Source: Gammaproteobacteria bacterium (GTDB taxonomy: Bacteria > Pseudomonadota > Gammaproteobacteria > Methylococcales > Methylomonadaceae). Taken from it: a stretch of 5,460 nucleotides of DNA. The DNA lies in assembly GCA_024276805.1 (NCBI GenBank), contig JAJRWJ010000456.1, positions 1 to 5,460 of the forward strand, in the 5' to 3' direction. A program made the translations under genes and the position numbers. Below, piece after piece: positions 5,120 through 5,460 of the stretch. How positions within the stretch are numbered: the first letter of the stretch is position 1; every line of letters starts with the position of its first letter. Under the pieces are notes generated by a model. The model was not told the DNA's origin. It saw only the letters and a list, made by a program, of their open reading frames with translations, and searched no databases.

Positions 5120-5460
5120 GCGCCTCTCGGCGATAGTGAGCTGGACATTGCCTGTGCCACAGAGTAGTCATGGCAGGGTGATCGGTAGGGCGGATAAGCG
5201 CAGCGTCATCCGCCGGTACAGGCCAAGTGGCGGATGACGCTGCGCTTATCCGCCCTACTTTAGTTTGTTACTGCCGGACCTCGGCCATGCTGGAAATACA
5301 GAGCATGACAATTGCCCGGTTATCTGACAGCCATTTTAAATTAAGCGGTATTCTAAGGACAGGGTGCCCTGATGCGCCGCATTGCCGGTGAATGCGATTC
5401 GGCCGGGCCAAGCATTTTGCCTTGTCGAATCTGGAAATCTCAGGGAAGTTATATCAATTA
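5120..5460. other. 341-base region without a recognised gene
   Basis: After infC comes a small hairpin (CGCC 5121-5124 with GGCG 5129-5132) without a T-run. The paired REP element (5185-5258) follows. Beyond it lies a 6-bp inverted repeat, CATGCT (5286-5291) and AGCATG (5302-5307), then a short near-palindrome CAGGGTGCCCTG (5360-5371). No rpmI start (the family begins near MPKMKT) is present before the window ends. Open frames at the right edge (minus 5336-5458; plus from 5372) match nothing I know. Part of this region may be the leader of the ribosomal protein genes rpmI-rplT. Confidence 0.6.
5185..5258. repeat. Paired inverted REP element (REPIN/BIME-like)
   Basis: Bases 5185-5214 and 5229-5258 are perfect 30-base inverted repeats separated by a 14-base linker. 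Each arm starts, on its own strand, with the GTAG tetranucleotide typical of REP elements, followed by GGCGGAT and ATCCGCC (5189-5195 and 5208-5214 in the left arm), which form a stem around a 12-base middle part. The outer part GCTTATCCGCCCTAC closely resembles the end of the E. coli REP consensus as I recall it. Two REPs facing each other form a REPIN, the unit thought to be mobilised by RAYT (TnpA-REP) transposases acting in trans. No target duplication is visible. In RNA the 74 bases would make a very stable hairpin 3' of infC, which could protect upstream mRNA or lower downstream expression. Confidence 0.82.

Noticed and set aside
5372..5460. Plus-strand ORF open to the right edge (MRRIAGECDS...)
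   Set aside because: It has only 29 codons, no well-spaced Shine-Dalgarno sequence, and no resemblance to rpmI or any family I know.

Overview
This window is a conserved housekeeping stretch from a proteobacterium, with every confident gene on the + strand: uvrB, tRNA-Val(GAC), thrS and infC. The sequence of translation initiation factor IF3 (for example VEQFPKMEGRQMVMV near its C-terminus) looks most like betaproteobacterial IF3 as I remember it, with gammaproteobacteria as the alternative. Moderate GC and a REP-type repeat fit either class. I cannot name the genus.

Layout. Positions 1-264 are a leader without a recognised gene. They contain a decayed REP-like repeat (36-64), a possible start of a divergent gene at the left edge, and a structured uvrB leader with an 8-bp inverted repeat centred on a candidate -10 box and a possible 17-codon leader ORF. 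uvrB (265-2265) is intact. A short gap then carries a strong promoter (2361-2389) for tRNA-Val(GAC) (2412-2488), which ends at an intrinsic terminator (2497-2524). thrS (2555-4468) starts only about 30 bases after that terminator and has no visible Shine-Dalgarno sequence. A 126-base gap holds a consensus -10 box and a terminator-like hairpin. infC (4595-5119) follows, starting at a rare ATC codon behind a good ribosome binding site. The last 341 bases hold no recognised gene; their main feature is a perfect 30-bp inverted repeat (5185-5258) with the structure of a paired REP element (REPIN/BIME).

How the parts work together. uvrB acts in nucleotide excision repair and is transcriptionally separate from the rest. 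tRNA-Val, thrS and infC form the start of the widespread translation cluster thrS-infC-rpmI-rplT-pheS-pheT. rpmI would be expected next but is not reached by the window end. The regulatory details are the most interesting part: the rare infC start implies IF3 autocontrol, and the tRNA terminator so close to thrS leaves no room for an E. coli-type thrS operator. I see no sign of a novel multi-gene system, phage, CRISPR array or defence island. The findings concern regulatory sites and repeats and are modest in weight.
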